Below are positions 26,739-35,853 of a DNA stretch of 64,000 nt, piece by piece. Both the position numbers and the translations under genes were made by a program. Source of the stretch: an uncultured Bacteroidales bacterium (lineage in GTDB: Bacteria > Bacteroidota > Bacteroidia > Bacteroidales > UBA932). Every line of letters starts with the position of its first letter. Within the stretch, counting starts at the first letter, position 1. Below the pieces are notes generated by a model, which did not search any database, was not told the DNA's origin, and was given only the letters and a program-made list of their open reading frames with translations. The stretch is taken from assembly GCA_944323245.1 (NCBI GenBank), contig CALURT010000005.1:1-64000 (forward strand), in the 5' to 3' direction.

Positions 26739-28577
26739 ATGCAACACAAAGTAATTGACGCCAAAGATGTTGTAATTCGTTTTGCAGGAGATTCGGGAGA
26801 CGGTATGCAGCTCACCGGGTCTCTTTTTGCTGATATGTCGGCAATTTATGGAAACGAACTTTCTACATTCCCGGATTACCCTGCAGAAATACGCGCTCCC
26901 CACGGTACTGTATCGGGTGTATCCGGATTCCAGGTGCATTTCGGCTCCTGTCATGTCACCACCCCGGGTGACTTCTGCGATCTGCTTGTGGCGATGAATC
27001 CCGCGGCATTGAAATCGAACGCCAAATGGCTGAAACGTACTGCCATGGTCCTTATCGATGAGGATACTTTCGATGCCGAAGGACTGAAAAGGGCCGGGTT
27101 CACTACGGATGATCCCGTGTCCGAACTCGGAATCGGAGACAGGACGATAATCTTCGCCCCTATCACGACTCTCACGGAAGAGAGCCTGAAAGACAGCGGA
27201 TTGGATCTTAAGGCCGTGCACAAATGCAAGAACATGTTCACGCTCGGAATGGCATCATTCATATACAGCCGTCCGGTGGAATATGTCTACGGCTATTTGG
27301 AAAGAAAATTCGGGAAAAAGCATCCCGAACTCGTCGCTCCGAACAAGAAGGTCGTGACAGACGGGTACAATTATGCAGCTAATATCCAGGCCATACCGAA
27401 TACCTATACGATAGCTCCGGCAAACCTGCAAAAAGGCCGTTACCGCAATATCACCGGCAACCAAGCAGTGGCATGGGGCTTCATCGCAGCGTCAGAGAAG
27501 TCGGGAAGGCCTTTGTTCTGCGGCTCATATCCCATTACCCCGGCTACGGGCATATTGGAGGAATTGGCCATTCACAAGTATCTCGGTGTGACTACCATGC
27601 AGGCGGAAGACGAGATAGCCGGCATCTGTACGGCCATCGGAGCTGCATACGCAGGTGATCTGGCGGTCACCACTACTTCCGGTCCGGGGCTGTCCCTGAA
27701 ATCGGAGGCCCTCGGTCTGGCCGTGATGACTGAGCTGCCGCTTGTGGTGGTGGATGTCCAGAGAGCGGGTCCTTCTACGGGAATACCGACCAAGACGGAG
27801 CAGACGGACCTTGCACAGGTGTTGTACGGCAGGAACGGAGAATGTCCTGTCGCAGTAGTAGCCGCACATTCGCCGGCGCATTGTTTCGATGCCGCCTTTA
27901 CGGCAGCGAAAATAGCTCTCGAACACATGATGCCTGTGGTATTGTTATCGGAAGGTTTCCTCGGAAACGGTTCGGAGCCATGGCGCATACCTTCCATGAA
28001 GGATTATCCTGAAATCAGACCGCCTTATGCCACGGCAGCCGACAGTCCTTTCAGACCGTTCGAACGTACTCCGGAAACCATGGTACGCAAATGGGCGTTT
28101 CCGGGAACAAAGGGACTTGAACACAGGGTAGGCGGATTGGAGAAAAACCACGCGGGCGTCCTTTCCTCTGACCCTCTGAACCATGAAATCATGGTGAGGG
28201 AACGTGCGGAGAAGGTAGAACATCTTGCTGACGTGATTCCTGCTCTCGAAGTTGACGGAAGTGCCTCCGGCAGACTGCTCGTAGTCGGCTGGGGCGGTAC
28301 ATACGGGCATATTCTTTCCGCCATACATGAGGTGAGGGACTCGGGAAAGGAAGTTTCCCATGTCCATTTCGATTATATCAGTCCTCTTCCGAAAAATACG
28401 GAGGAAGTCCTTTCGGGATTCGACCGGATTCTTGTCTGCGAACTGAACAGCGGTCAGTTTGCGGATTACCTGCGTGCGAAATTCCCGGGGCATTGCTATC
28501 TTCAGTGCAACAAGGTGCAGGGACAGCCGTTCCTCGTGCAGGAACTTGTGGACGCGATAGAAAAAGCATTACAATAG
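26739..28577 (+). CDS. korA: 2-oxoacid:ferredoxin oxidoreductase alpha subunit (gamma-alpha fusion, 2-oxoglutarate type)
   Basis: With the beta subunit this enzyme interconverts 2-oxoglutarate and succinyl-CoA with ferredoxin. The 612-residue protein begins with the gamma-type domain (RFAGDSGDGMQLTGSLF, about residues 1-190), then the alpha pyrimidine-binding domain with GNQAVAWGFIAASEKSG and the YPITP motif (about residues 200-450) and a C-terminal transketolase-like domain. Gamma-alpha fusion is the common two-subunit Kor layout. korB follows after 15 bases and glutamate dehydrogenase 44 bases later, which favours 2-oxoglutarate as substrate over other 2-oxoacids. Confidence 0.93.
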   Translation: MQHKVIDAKDVVIRFAGDSGDGMQLTGSLFADMSAIYGNELSTFPDYPAEIRAPHGTVSGVSGFQVHFGSCHVTTPGDFCDLLVAMNPAALKSNAKWLKRTAMVLIDEDTFDAEGLKRAGFTTDDPVSELGIGDRTIIFAPITTLTEESLKDSGLDLKAVHKCKNMFTLGMASFIYSRPVEYVYGYLERKFGKKHPELVAPNKKVVTDGYNYAANIQAIPNTYTIAPANLQKGRYRNITGNQAVAWGFIAASEKSGRPLFCGSYPITPATGILEELAIHKYLGVTTMQAEDEIAGICTAIGAAYAGDLAVTTTSGPGLSLKSEALGLAVMTELPLVVVDVQRAGPSTGIPTKTEQTDLAQVLYGRNGECPVAVVAAHSPAHCFDAAFTAAKIALEHMMPVVLLSEGFLGNGSEPWRIPSMKDYPEIRPPYATAADSPFRPFERTPETMVRKWAFPGTKGLEHRVGGLEKNHAGVLSSDPLNHEIMVRERAEKVEHLADVIPALEVDGSASGRLLVVGWGGTYGHILSAIHEVRDSGKEVSHVHFDYISPLPKNTEEVLSGFDRILVCELNSGQFADYLRAKFPGHCYLQCNKVQGQPFLVQELVDAIEKALQ

Positions 28578-28592
28578 TTCGGAGGGCAGATT

Positions 28593-29612
28593 ATGGACAG
28601 ATATACATTCAAGGATTTCAAAAGCGATCAGGAAGTAAGATGGTGTCCCGGCTGCGGTGACCATGCCGTTCTTGCCGCCCTTCAAAGGGCTTTGCCGGAA
28701 ATTTGTGAAAAGACAGGCTGTGCGAAAGAGGATTTGGTGGTGGTTTCCGGTATCGGCTGTTCTTCGAGACTTCCTTATTATATGAATACGTACGGATTCC
28801 ACAGTATCCACGGCCGTGCCACCGCAGTGGCGACCGGCATCAAGGTGGCGAATCCGAAATTGGCCGTATGGCAGGCCTGCGGTGACGGGGATGCCCTCGC
28901 TATCGGAGGAAATCATTTCATCCATGCCGTCAGAAGAAACGTTGACATCAATATAATATTGTTCAACAACAGGATTTACGGCCTGACCAAGGGGCAGTAT
29001 TCCCCGACCTCGAAATTCGGTGCGGTCACGAAGACTTCCCCGTACGGGACTGTAGAGCATCCTTTCAATCCCGGCAGCCTTGTACTCGGCGCCAAGGGGA
29101 CATTCTTTGCGAGAAGTCTTGATTCCGAGTTGAAACTCAACGAAGAAATCATGCTTGCCGCCGCCATGCACAAGGGAACATCGGTGATGGAAATGCTCGT
29201 GAACTGCGTCATTTTCAACGACGGAGCCCATGCACTCATTTCCGACAGGGCCACCCGTGCCGACAGGACGATAATCCTGAAACACGGCGAGAAGATGATA
29301 TTCGGAAAAGACAGGAACAAGGGCCTCGTCTTGGACGGATTGAAGCTGAAGGTCGTGAAAATCGGTGAAGACGGAGTGACGGAAGATGACATCCTCACCC
29401 ATGACGCACATAATGACAATATCGGCCTGCATACGATGCTTGCAGATATGAAATATCCGGAATACCCTGTGGCATTGGGAATTATCCGGGATGTAGAAGA
29501 CATTACCTACGATAAGGCTGTTCATGACCAGATGGAGCAGGTGACGGAGAAATCGAAAATCGGTTGTATGGACGATCTCCTCGGAAGCGGCGCCGTCTGG
29601 GAGGTGAAATGA
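28593..29612 (+). CDS. korB: 2-oxoacid:ferredoxin oxidoreductase beta subunit (2-oxoglutarate type)
   Basis: This 339-residue thiamine-diphosphate-binding subunit pairs with KorA. WCPGCGDHAVLAAL near the N-terminus carries the cysteines of the beta-subunit family; GDGDALAIGGNHF with the downstream NNRIYGLTKGQ forms the ThDP/magnesium motif. The GLTKGQYSPTS segment is typical of 2-oxoglutarate and pyruvate members. No separate iron-sulfur delta subunit is present, as expected for the two-subunit form. Confidence 0.94.
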   Translation: MDRYTFKDFKSDQEVRWCPGCGDHAVLAALQRALPEICEKTGCAKEDLVVVSGIGCSSRLPYYMNTYGFHSIHGRATAVATGIKVANPKLAVWQACGDGDALAIGGNHFIHAVRRNVDINIILFNNRIYGLTKGQYSPTSKFGAVTKTSPYGTVEHPFNPGSLVLGAKGTFFARSLDSELKLNEEIMLAAAMHKGTSVMEMLVNCVIFNDGAHALISDRATRADRTIILKHGEKMIFGKDRNKGLVLDGLKLKVVKIGEDGVTEDDILTHDAHNDNIGLHTMLADMKYPEYPVALGIIRDVEDITYDKAVHDQMEQVTEKSKIGCMDDLLGSGAVWEVK

Positions 29613-29619
29613 AAAGACA

Positions 29620-29634
29620 CGGCCACAATGGCCG
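29620..29634 (+). terminator. Small hairpin between korB and gdhA
   Basis: CGGCCA-CAA-TGGCCG forms a perfect 6-base-pair stem with a 3-base loop, 7 bases after the korB stop. No T tract follows, so it may be an mRNA-stabilising hairpin or an attenuator rather than a strong terminator. Confidence 0.4.
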
Positions 29635-29656
29635 TTACAGTTAATAATCACATTTT

Positions 29657-30994
29657 ATGAACACAACACAAATAATGACCGGACTCCGGGCCAAGTATGG
29701 CAACGAGAAGGAATATCTTCAGGCCGTACAGGAGGTTTTGGAAACAATTGAAGACGTTTACAACAAGCATCCCGAATTCGAGGATGCAAAGATCATCGAA
29801 AGGCTTGTCGAACCTGACAGGATTTTCACTTTCAAGGTGACATGGGTCGATGACAACGGGGAGATCAGGACGAATACGGGCTACAGGGTGCAGTTCAACT
29901 CTGCAATCGGGCCTTACAAGGGCGGACTGCGTTTTCATCCGTCGGTCAATCTGTCGATTCTGAAATTCTTGGGATTCGAACAGACTTTCAAGAATGCGCT
30001 GACGACATTGCCGATGGGCGGCGGCAAGGGCGGTTCGGATTTCAACCCGAAAGGTAAATCGGATGCGGAAATCATGCGCTTCTGCCAGGCCTTCATGCTC
30101 GAACTCTGGCGCAATATCGGTCCTGACACCGATGTACCGGCAGGAGATATCGGAGTAGGAGGCAGGGAGATAGGTTTCCTGTACGGAATGTACAAGAAAC
30201 TCGCCCGCGAACATACAGGAGTACTTACAGGCAAGGGCATGACATGGGGAGGTTCCCTCATCCGTCCTGAAGCCACAGGTTTCGGAGCCGTGTATTTCGT
30301 ACAGCACATGCTGCATCTTCAGGGCAAGGACATTGCCGGCAAGAAGATAGCCATTTCCGGGTTCGGCAACGTCGCATGGGGTGCCGCCACCAAGGCAACA
30401 CAGCTCGGGGCGCATGTCATAGCCATTTCCGGTCCTGACGGTGCAATCTATGATCCTGAGGGAATGAATGACGAGAAAATCGCCTACATGCTTGAGCTCC
30501 GCCGTTCGAACAACGACGTCGTGGCTCCGTTTGCCGACAGGTTCCCGAGTGCGACATTCTATCCGGGTAAAAAGGCTTGGAGCATAAAATGCAACATAGC
30601 AATGCCTTGCGCATTCCAGAACGAATTGACAGGGGACGATGCCAAAGAACTCATTGCCAACGGTACATGGTGTTGTGCGGAAGTGTCCAATATGGGATGT
30701 ACTCCGGAGGCAATTGCCGAATTCCAGAAAAACAGGATAATGTTCGCTCCGGGCAAGGCCGTGAATGCGGGCGGCGTGGCCACGTCCGGCCTTGAAATGA
30801 CCCAGAATGCCATGCACATCAGCTGGAGCGCAGAGGAAGTGGACAAGAAGCTCCATGAAATCATGGCGAATATCCACCATGCCTGCGTCGAGCACGGAAA
30901 GCAGGATGACGGATACATCAATTACGTGAAAGGGGCGAACGTTGCCGGGTTCATGAAAGTGGCTACGGCAATGCTCGAGCAAGGTGTCATATAG
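29657..30994 (+). CDS. gdhA: Glutamate dehydrogenase (hexameric, probably NADP-specific)
   Basis: The enzyme aminates 2-oxoglutarate to glutamate. The 445-residue length and the motifs PYKGGLRFHPSVNLS, LPMGGGKGGSDF (catalytic lysine) and DTDVPAGDIGVGGREIG are those of small hexameric NADP-type glutamate dehydrogenases. The cofactor Rossmann loop reads ISGFGNVAWGAA. It directly follows korAB, so the product of the ferredoxin oxidoreductase would be its substrate. The dicarboxylate transporter starts 13 bases downstream. Confidence 0.97.
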   Translation: MNTTQIMTGLRAKYGNEKEYLQAVQEVLETIEDVYNKHPEFEDAKIIERLVEPDRIFTFKVTWVDDNGEIRTNTGYRVQFNSAIGPYKGGLRFHPSVNLSILKFLGFEQTFKNALTTLPMGGGKGGSDFNPKGKSDAEIMRFCQAFMLELWRNIGPDTDVPAGDIGVGGREIGFLYGMYKKLAREHTGVLTGKGMTWGGSLIRPEATGFGAVYFVQHMLHLQGKDIAGKKIAISGFGNVAWGAATKATQLGAHVIAISGPDGAIYDPEGMNDEKIAYMLELRRSNNDVVAPFADRFPSATFYPGKKAWSIKCNIAMPCAFQNELTGDDAKELIANGTWCCAEVSNMGCTPEAIAEFQKNRIMFAPGKAVNAGGVATSGLEMTQNAMHISWSAEEVDKKLHEIMANIHHACVEHGKQDDGYINYVKGANVAGFMKVATAMLEQGVI

Positions 30995-31007
30995 AAGAAA
31001 TGAGGCG

Positions 31008-32450
31008 ATGAACATACCCGTTCCCAAACATTTCAACAAGAAGCTCGGACTGATGCTTCCGTTGATACTCTTGGTTACTGCATTCCTTTGGTTGGCTCCG
31101 GCCGACATCTTCGGTATTGACGGTCTTACTGTCGTGGAACAGAGGACGATAGCGATATTCGTCTTTACGGCTCTCATGTGGATGTTCGAGGTGATTCCCA
31201 CGTGGACCACTTCGGTCCTGTCCATCGTGATAATGCTTCTGACCATTTCCGACAGCAGCATCTGGTTCATGAAAGGTTACGGCATCCCGTCGGAAATGGG
31301 GACATTCGTGAGCTACAAGGCTCTGCTCTCAACGTTTGCCGATCCGGTCATCATGCTTTTCCTCGGCGGATTCATATTGGCGATAGCGGCTACCAAGGTC
31401 GGGCTTGACCTGCATCTTGCCAAAGCCCTTCTCAAACCGTTCGGAAAACGTTCGGAATTTGTCCTTCTCGGCTTTCTGATGGTCATAGGTCTCTTTTCCA
31501 TGTTCATGAGCAATACGGCTACGGCAGCGATGATGCTTACATTCCTTGCTCCCGTGCTTAGGACTCTGCCTCCTGACGGCAAGGGCCGCATCGGTCTTGC
31601 GCTTGCGATTCCTATCGCAGCGAATCTCGGAGGCATAGGCACGCCGATAGGTACTCCTCCGAATGCCATTGCATTGGGCTATCTCAACGATTCCCTTCAC
31701 ATGAACGTCGGTTTCGGGGAATGGATGCTTGTCATGGTACCTTACGTGATAGTCATGCTGCTGATTGCATGGGGCATATTGCTTTATCTGTTTCCGTTCA
31801 AGCAGAAGACCATCGAATTGCACATAGAGGAAGGCAAGCCGAAGACATGGCAGACATACGTCGTTTACGTGACATTTGCAGTGACGATATTGCTGTGGAT
31901 GCTCGACAGGGTGACCGGTATCAATTCCAATGTCGTGGCCATGATTCCTGTGGGTGTATTCTGCGTTACCGGCATCATTACCAAGGAAGACCTGAAGGAC
32001 ATCAACTGGAGCGTATTGTGGATGGTCGCAGGAGGTTTCGCCCTCGGAGTCGCATTGCAGAGCACGGGTCTCGCAGAGCATCTCGTAAGCTCTATTCCGT
32101 TCGCCCGATGGTCGCCTATAGCAGTCATATTAGTGGCAGGATTCCTCGGATACTTCATTTCCAACTTCATTTCCAATACAGCGGCAGCCAACCTGTTGGT
32201 TCCTATTCTGTGTGCAGTCGGAGTGGGAATGGGAGAATCCCTTGAGGCTGTAGGAGGCGTGAGGACATTGCTCATCGGTGCTGTCCTTTCGACGTCCCTT
32301 GCCATGCTTTTCCCTATAAGTACGCCACCGAACGCCTTGGCGCATTCGACGGGACTCGTCAACACCAAGCAGATGGCGACGGCGGGCATATTGGTCGGAG
32401 TAATAGGTTATGTGTTGGGTTATGCCCTTCTGATATTCATTGGTGTTTAA
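31008..32450 (+). CDS. SLC13/DASS-family anion:sodium symporter (dicarboxylate)
   Basis: This 480-residue inner-membrane transporter has about 11-12 hydrophobic segments and the two signature SNT motifs of the DASS family, in MFMSNTATAAMML and NFISNTAAANLLV, plus FPISTPPNALAHSTG near the C-terminus. Family members move succinate, fumarate, malate, citrate or sulfate with sodium. The operon context with Kor and glutamate dehydrogenase suggests a C4-dicarboxylate or 2-oxoglutarate substrate (inference). ATG 31008 is preferred to the in-frame 30984, which lies inside gdhA. Confidence 0.92.
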   Translation: MNIPVPKHFNKKLGLMLPLILLVTAFLWLAPADIFGIDGLTVVEQRTIAIFVFTALMWMFEVIPTWTTSVLSIVIMLLTISDSSIWFMKGYGIPSEMGTFVSYKALLSTFADPVIMLFLGGFILAIAATKVGLDLHLAKALLKPFGKRSEFVLLGFLMVIGLFSMFMSNTATAAMMLTFLAPVLRTLPPDGKGRIGLALAIPIAANLGGIGTPIGTPPNAIALGYLNDSLHMNVGFGEWMLVMVPYVIVMLLIAWGILLYLFPFKQKTIELHIEEGKPKTWQTYVVYVTFAVTILLWMLDRVTGINSNVVAMIPVGVFCVTGIITKEDLKDINWSVLWMVAGGFALGVALQSTGLAEHLVSSIPFARWSPIAVILVAGFLGYFISNFISNTAAANLLVPILCAVGVGMGESLEAVGGVRTLLIGAVLSTSLAMLFPISTPPNALAHSTGLVNTKQMATAGILVGVIGYVLGYALLIFIGV

Positions 32451-32460
32451 TTTCATCGAC

Positions 32461-33834
32461 ATGAAAAAACTTCTTTTTCCTTTTTTTGCTGCAGCCCTGC
32501 TTTCGATGCCGTTTGCGGCATACGGGGCAGATGCTGCAGCAAAGCCTGGGAAGCATTTCAAATTCTACGGCTTCATCAGGAATTATTTTGCATACGATTC
32601 GCGTGAAAGTGCGTCTGGGACAGGGGATCTTTTCTATTACATGCCGTTGGACAGGGATTTGAATGAACTCGGAGAGGACCTGAACGCTAAATCCTCATTC
32701 CGTTTCCTTGCTCTGACTTCCCGTCTCGGAGTGGATGTGGGAGGCTACAGTTTCGGAAAAATGGATCTGGGGGCAAAGGTCGAGACGGATTTCTACTGCA
32801 TGAGCGGTACTACGGCCGTCCTGCGTCTCAGACAGGCATATCTGACTCTCGGATGGAAGGATTTACCGTTCACTGACAGTCAGAAAGCCTCGGTGACTCT
32901 GAAAATCGGCCAGGCATGGCATCCTATGGCTGCCGACCAGCCTGATGTGATAAGTCTTGCCACCGGTGCGCCTTTCAATGCTTTCAACAGGAGTCCGCAG
33001 GTGACGATGGATGCCGGTCTCGGCAGGAATTTCACGTTGACGGCTTCCGCAATTTACCAGATGCAGTATCCGTCCACAGGTCCTGCAGGTTCGTCCGCAA
33101 ACTATATGATGTACGGTATCCTGCCGGAACTGTATGCAAGCCTGTCGTACCATACTGGAGGATTCCTTGCCCGTGCGGGAGTCAGCCTGCTCAGCATAAA
33201 GCCGAGGAGTACGGGAACTGCAAGCGTGGAGAATCCGGACATGCCGGGTACTTATATGCCGGTGGAAACCAATGTGTCCGACAGGATGACTTCGCTTACT
33301 CCGTTCGTTTATTTGCAATACAAGCATAAATTGCTGACTGTTAAAGCCAAGACTATCTATGCGGGAGCGGCGGACCATCTCAATCAGGTCTGCGGCTACG
33401 GTGTTGTGGCGAAACATGAGGCTGCCGGAGAGGACGGACATTGGGAATATGCCGCCACCCGTACCTCGTCATCATGGATTTCCACTTCCTACGGCAAAAA
33501 GCTGCAGGGAATGCTGATGCTCGGTTACATAAAGACGTTGGGAGCCGGAAAGGATTTCACGGACCTGACCGGTGACAGTTACTGGATGTTCAGCAAGGAC
33601 GGTGGAAACTTCAAGAATCTTGCTTCGATGTACAGGATAGTGCCCACCATCGTCTATAATTTCGGCAAATTCGCCCTCGGTATAGAGTATGAACTCACTT
33701 CGGCTGAATACGGGGACACAATCAAGCCGAACGGTGCTGTGGCAGCCAACGGTGAAATCGTGAACGGTGTCAAGGCCACCACTCACATGATTACCAATCA
33801 CCGTGTGCAGATGATGGCCAAATTCACTTTCTGA
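32461..33834 (+). CDS. Outer-membrane beta-barrel (porin-like) protein
   Basis: A 457-residue protein with a signal peptide (LLSMPFAAYGADA) and then alternating amphipathic strands rich in Gly, Tyr and aromatic residues, starting KFYGFIRNYFAYDSRE and ending QMMAKFTF with a terminal phenylalanine, as expected of an outer-membrane barrel. I do not recognise a named porin family. It starts 10 bases after the dicarboxylate transporter, so it may be the outer-membrane route for the same substrate. Its 3' end overlaps the convergent cstA gene by 11 bases. Confidence 0.8.
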   Translation: MKKLLFPFFAAALLSMPFAAYGADAAAKPGKHFKFYGFIRNYFAYDSRESASGTGDLFYYMPLDRDLNELGEDLNAKSSFRFLALTSRLGVDVGGYSFGKMDLGAKVETDFYCMSGTTAVLRLRQAYLTLGWKDLPFTDSQKASVTLKIGQAWHPMAADQPDVISLATGAPFNAFNRSPQVTMDAGLGRNFTLTASAIYQMQYPSTGPAGSSANYMMYGILPELYASLSYHTGGFLARAGVSLLSIKPRSTGTASVENPDMPGTYMPVETNVSDRMTSLTPFVYLQYKHKLLTVKAKTIYAGAADHLNQVCGYGVVAKHEAAGEDGHWEYAATRTSSSWISTSYGKKLQGMLMLGYIKTLGAGKDFTDLTGDSYWMFSKDGGNFKNLASMYRIVPTIVYNFGKFALGIEYELTSAEYGDTIKPNGAVAANGEIVNGVKATTHMITNHRVQMMAKFTF

Positions 33835-35293
33835 CTTTAAGATTCCTTGCCTTTACAAGGCAGAAGACAAATGCAGCGAGGGCTATGACGCCGCCTGTGA
33901 TGTATCCGATTACAGGCGTGAGGTGTAGCCCTCCGCTTATGTATGGCGCCACCATGAAATAGCTGAAGCAGATGAATGTCAGGAACGTGGCCGGTATGGA
34001 GGTGATCCAGTGCGGCTTGCCTTCCTTTATAAGGTACGCCGAGACCGTCCACAGGATGAGCATTGCTAAGGCCTGGTTGCAGATGCCGACGTAATTCCAT
34101 ATTGTACTGAAATCCATCATGCAGCAGAAATAGGCCACGATGAATATCGGTATCGAAATGACCAACCTGCGTCCTATTTTCTTCTGGTCGCTCTTGAAAA
34201 AATCCGCCAATGTCAGCCTCAGGCTTCGGAAGGCCGTATCTCCGGACGTGATAGGGCAGACAACCACACCTACCACTGCGATGATTGCTCCGACTTTTCC
34301 GAGCCAGCTCTTGCATATCATGTCCACGGCAATGGCCGGGGTGACCTTGGTCAGGACTCCGTCTATTTCGATGCCGTTCGTCATGGCATTGTTCAGCCCT
34401 TCAGCTCCTCCGAAATAGGCAATGGCTGCCGTAGCCCAAATCATGGCCACTATTCCTTCGGCTATCATTGCACCGTAGAAGACGGGCCGTCCGTATTTTT
34501 CGTTCTTGATGCAGCGGGCCATAAGCGGGGACTGCGTGGAGTGGAATCCCGAAATCGCTCCGCAGGAGATGACTATGAACAGCATCGGAATCAGGATGTT
34601 GTCCTGAGGATTGGCGTGGAAATTCCGGATGGCATCAGGCGTAAGTTCCTGAAGGGTGATGTTTCCTGTCAGGCCTCCGACTATGAGTGCTCCGCCGACT
34701 CCGAATGCCATGAAGAGCAGGGCGGCTCCCATGAACGGATATATCGAGCCGATAATCTTGTCGATAGGGAGGAGTGTGGCAAGGATATAATAAAGGAAGA
34801 TTATATACAGCCACCATGTCTTGTCGAGGTTGGTGAGGGATTCCATGAGGTCGGCAGGGCCGGTCACGAAAGAGACTCCCACGGCGAGCAGGAGGAAGGA
34901 TACGAGTACCATCATCACGTTCTTCATCCCCTTGCCCAAGTATTTTCCGGTGAGGTCCGGCATGTTCTCGCCTGCATTCCTTATGGAGAGCATGCCCGAG
35001 AAATAGTCATGCACGGCACCCATGAAAATGCAGCCGAAAACTATCCACAAGTAGGCTACAGGCCCGTATGCGGCACCCATTATGGCTCCGAATATCGGTC
35101 CGAGTCCGGCTATGTTCAGGAACTGTATTACAAAGACCTTCCATGTGGGCATGGGCTTGTAGTCCACGTCGTCCTCCATGGTCTCCGCCGGCGTCTTTCT
35201 CGACGGGTCAGCCCCGAAAAACCGGTCCACGAATTTTCCATACACGAAATATCCCGCAACAAGCAGCAGGATTGACAGGCAGAATGTAATCAT
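33824..35293 (-). CDS. cstA: Carbon starvation CstA-family membrane transporter
   Basis: A 489-residue polytopic protein of the CstA family, which take up peptides or pyruvate in other bacteria. The family region KTPAETMEDDVDYKP, with the following long membrane segments (FGAIMGAAYGPVAYLWIVFG; GAVHDYFSGMLSIRNAGE), is typical, and CGAISGFHSTQSPLMARC is a strong family motif. The length is that of the short CstA form common in Bacteroidetes. Convergent with the barrel gene; own -7 box at 35320-35327. Confidence 0.94.
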   Translation of the reverse strand: MITFCLSILLLVAGYFVYGKFVDRFFGADPSRKTPAETMEDDVDYKPMPTWKVFVIQFLNIAGLGPIFGAIMGAAYGPVAYLWIVFGCIFMGAVHDYFSGMLSIRNAGENMPDLTGKYLGKGMKNVMMVLVSFLLLAVGVSFVTGPADLMESLTNLDKTWWLYIIFLYYILATLLPIDKIIGSIYPFMGAALLFMAFGVGGALIVGGLTGNITLQELTPDAIRNFHANPQDNILIPMLFIVISCGAISGFHSTQSPLMARCIKNEKYGRPVFYGAMIAEGIVAMIWATAAIAYFGGAEGLNNAMTNGIEIDGVLTKVTPAIAVDMICKSWLGKVGAIIAVVGVVVCPITSGDTAFRSLRLTLADFFKSDQKKIGRRLVISIPIFIVAYFCCMMDFSTIWNYVGICNQALAMLILWTVSAYLIKEGKPHWITSIPATFLTFICFSYFMVAPYISGGLHLTPVIGYITGGVIALAAFVFCLVKARNLKVRK

Positions 35294-35319
35294 ACGTCAA
35301 ATTTCATTTAAAGCAGTTC

Positions 35320-35327
35320 CAAAGATA
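35320..35327 (-). promoter_or_regulatory. -7 box for cstA
   Basis: Minus-strand TATCTTTG, an exact consensus match, 26 bases before the cstA ATG. Confidence 0.5.
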
Positions 35328-35349
35328 CGAATTTATCCGATTTTTTGAC

Positions 35350-35357
35350 TATGTTTG
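35350..35357 (+). promoter_or_regulatory. -7 box for the DUF3791/DUF3990-like gene
   Basis: TATGTTTG, an exact consensus match, 19 bases before the ATG, in AT-rich sequence. Confidence 0.4.
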
Positions 35358-35376
35358 TAACTCAATATCAGGAAAT

Positions 35377-35670
35377 ATGACATCGGCTCAAATAGACTTT
35401 GCTACATATTGTATCGGCAATCTTTCGGAAAGACTTGGATTGCCGCAGAAGTATGTTTATAATTGCCTTAAATCTTCCGGGATTTTGTCAGATTATATCA
35501 TAAAAGGTTATGATGTGCTTCATACTTTCGGAAAAGGATTTTATGTCACCACGTTGCGTGAGCAAGCTGTAAAATATGCTCAAAGATTTATTCTCAGAGG
35601 TCAAAAGGCATATTTGAATATATTTGATTTCAATGAAAAATGTCAGGGTTATATTTTTCAGGTGATATAA
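35377..35670 (+). CDS. Fused DUF3791/DUF3990-like fragment (probable decayed toxin-antitoxin-like gene)
   Basis: This 97-residue frame begins like a DUF3791 protein (QIDFATYCIGNLSERLGL, then GYDVLHT) and passes directly into a segment like the start of DUF3990 (FGKGFYVTTLREQAVKYAQRF, NIFDFNEK). In other Bacteroidales these are separate neighbouring genes, often viewed as a toxin-antitoxin-like pair. The protein stops early; in the +1 frame the DUF3990-like reading seems to continue (DITKDEALSKLKY) for about 18 codons. I read it as a deletion fusion plus frameshift, so it is probably a pseudogene. Base composition is clearly more AT-rich than the surrounding genes, which suggests transfer. Family names are from memory of the motifs. 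Confidence 0.55.
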   Translation: MTSAQIDFATYCIGNLSERLGLPQKYVYNCLKSSGILSDYIIKGYDVLHTFGKGFYVTTLREQAVKYAQRFILRGQKAYLNIFDFNEKCQGYIFQVI

Positions 35671-35700
35671 CCAAAGACGAGGCTTTGAGCAAGTTGAAAT

Positions 35701-35847
35701 ATGAGCAGCCGAAAGGCCATTGATGTCTTCTATAATTCCGAGTTATTGCCGCTTATCCAGTCCGGCATAGCGGATCTTCATTGCCGGAGCGACGAATACC
35801 TTGCGGAGGAAATTTTTGCGGAGTATGCCGCCGGCGACGGAAGATGA
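35701..35847 (+). CDS. 48-residue ORF, likely third part of the decayed DUF3791/DUF3990 module
   Basis: ATG to TGA encodes a 48-residue peptide opening MSSRKAIDVFYNSELLPLI and ending EYAAGDGR. Its AIDVFYNS...YLAEEIF pattern resembles small partner proteins next to DUF3990 genes, but I cannot name the family. It overlaps the end of the frameshifted DUF3990-like reading and lies 6 bases from the convergent PEGA gene. It may be expressed or only a relic. Confidence 0.35.
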   Translation: MSSRKAIDVFYNSELLPLIQSGIADLHCRSDEYLAEEIFAEYAAGDGR

Positions 35848-35853
35848 TGAGTT

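Noticed and set aside
29620..29634. Strong terminator between korB and gdhA
   Set aside because: The hairpin is good but there is no T tract, and the functional link of the genes argues for co-transcription.
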